A stretch of 5,424 nucleotides of DNA from Candidatus Omnitrophota bacterium. Lineage in GTDB: Bacteria; Omnitrophota; Gorgyraeia; Duberdicusellales; 4484-171. The position numbers and the translations under genes were made by a program. A model generated the notes under the pieces. It did not search any database. It had not been told where the DNA came from and saw only the letters and a list, made by a program, of their open reading frames with translations. Each line of letters begins with the position of its first letter. The stretch's first letter is position 1. This document shows, piece by piece, positions 4,774-5,424 of this stretch. The stretch covers positions 1 through 5,424 of the forward strand of contig JAQUOR010000126.1 in the NCBI GenBank assembly GCA_028717025.1, read 5' to 3'.

Positions 4774-5424
4774 TTATATGATCCTCCTCTTCGGATCCAA
4801 CGCGTCTCTTAACGCGTCCCCTAAAATATAAAAACAGGCGACTGTCACGCAGATAAAAACGCCCGGGATCAAAATCCAGGGGAAGAGCCTGATGCTAACG
4901 ATACCCATGGCATTGGATAAAAGGTTACCCCAGCTGGCGTGAGGTTCTTGTATCCCTAAGCCTAAAAGGCTTAAGGCAGCTTCTCCGGTAATGTAAGCAG
5001 GAATACTTAAGACCATGGCTACCAGGGCATAAGAAAAAGTGGACGGCAGAATATGACGGATAATTATCTGGAAGTGATTCAAGCCGATTGCCCGGGCCGC
5101 GTATACAAACTCGCTTTCCCGCACCGACAAACACATTCCTCTGATAATACGGGCGATAGGGGCCCAACCGATAAAAGAAAGGATTATCACAATCAAAAAG
5201 TAGGCTTTTGTAGAATCTATGGAAGGAGGAAACGATGCGCGCAGCGCCAGCATAAGATAAAAAGCCGGAGCTATCATCATCATCTCGCACATACGCATCA
5301 GCAGGTTATCGATTTTTCCGCCAAAATAACCGGCGATGCCGCCCACCAGAAGCCCCAACAACAAAGAAATCGCCGAGCCCATCAGCCCCACAGACAAGGA
5401 AATCCTGCCGCCGTAAAGAATGCG
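4774..5424 (-). CDS. dppC: Oligopeptide/dipeptide ABC importer permease, OppC/DppC type, 5' end cut by window edge
   Basis: Inner-membrane permease half that forms the peptide channel with an OppB/DppB partner. The frame is open to the right edge, and the first residues, RILYGGRISLSVGL, are the typical OppC/DppC stretch just before the second membrane helix. The true N-terminus therefore lies outside the window; the in-frame TTG at 5397 is an internal leucine, not a start. The 216 visible residues represent about three quarters of a 280-300 residue protein. Hydrophobic segments lie near fragment residues 11-35, 45-60, 75-90, 130-160 and 182-202. The EAA loop that contacts the ATPases is clear at about 104-127 (EFVYAARAIGLNHFQII, then HILP), followed by the family stretch GEAALSLLGLGIQEPHASWG. 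It ends at TAA (4776-4774), directly beside an octamer array, and precedes oppD. Peptide substrate is assumed from the family; nickel or other Opp-like substrates are possible. Confidence 0.92.
   Translation of the reverse strand, partial: RILYGGRISLSVGLMGSAISLLLGLLVGGIAGYFGGKIDNLLMRMCEMMMIAPAFYLMLALRASFPPSIDSTKAYFLIVIILSFIGWAPIARIIRGMCLSVRESEFVYAARAIGLNHFQIIIRHILPSTFSYALVAMVLSIPAYITGEAALSLLGLGIQEPHASWGNLLSNAMGIVSIRLFPWILIPGVFICVTVACFYILGDALRDALDPKRRII

Noticed and set aside
4925..5290. Minus-strand 121-codon frame as a separate gene
   Set aside because: It is an alternative frame entirely inside the OppC/DppC permease, whose own frame has the EAA loop and no breaks.

Overview
All five protein genes lie on the minus strand of what looks like a chromosomal segment from a diderm (outer-membrane) bacterium. 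A LolC/LolE-type lipoprotein-release permease implies an outer membrane with sorted lipoproteins. Moderate base composition, little Shine-Dalgarno signal and repeat-filled gaps suggest an uncultured lineage (an Omnitrophota- or Elusimicrobiota-like MAG is my guess, not shown by the sequence).

Reading in the direction of transcription (right to left): (1) 5424-4774, the C-terminal part of an OppC/DppC-type peptide permease; (2) 4591-3806, an OppD/DppD-type ATPase; (3) 3719-2817, an OppF/DppF-type ATPase; (4) 2634-1210, class II lysyl-tRNA synthetase LysS; (5) 989-1, the first ~329 residues of a LolC/LolE-family permease that runs off the left edge. Genes 1-3 are the tail of an oligopeptide/dipeptide ABC importer operon. 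A weak intrinsic terminator (2759-2737) follows oppF. Immediately after it comes a perfect-consensus sigma70-type promoter (TTGACA, 17 nt, TATAAT; 2672-2644) that should start a second unit, lysS-lolC. The expected transcription start is only 2-4 nt before the preferred lysS ATG, so lysS may be read from an almost leaderless mRNA.

The unusual content is between the genes. All four gaps (about 220, 140-180, 86 and 182 bp) are packed with degenerate short-period tandem arrays, largely as inverted pairs: decamers enclosing heptamers between lysS and lolC, octamers between oppF and lysS and between the permease and oppD, and heptamers between oppD and oppF. The arrays begin at or within a few bases of the upstream gene's stop codon and reach nearly to the next start or promoter. 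The same 32-bp four-octamer module occurs three times in two gaps. I see no tRNA, rRNA, CRISPR array, transposase or riboswitch, and no gene-free stretch longer than 300 bp.
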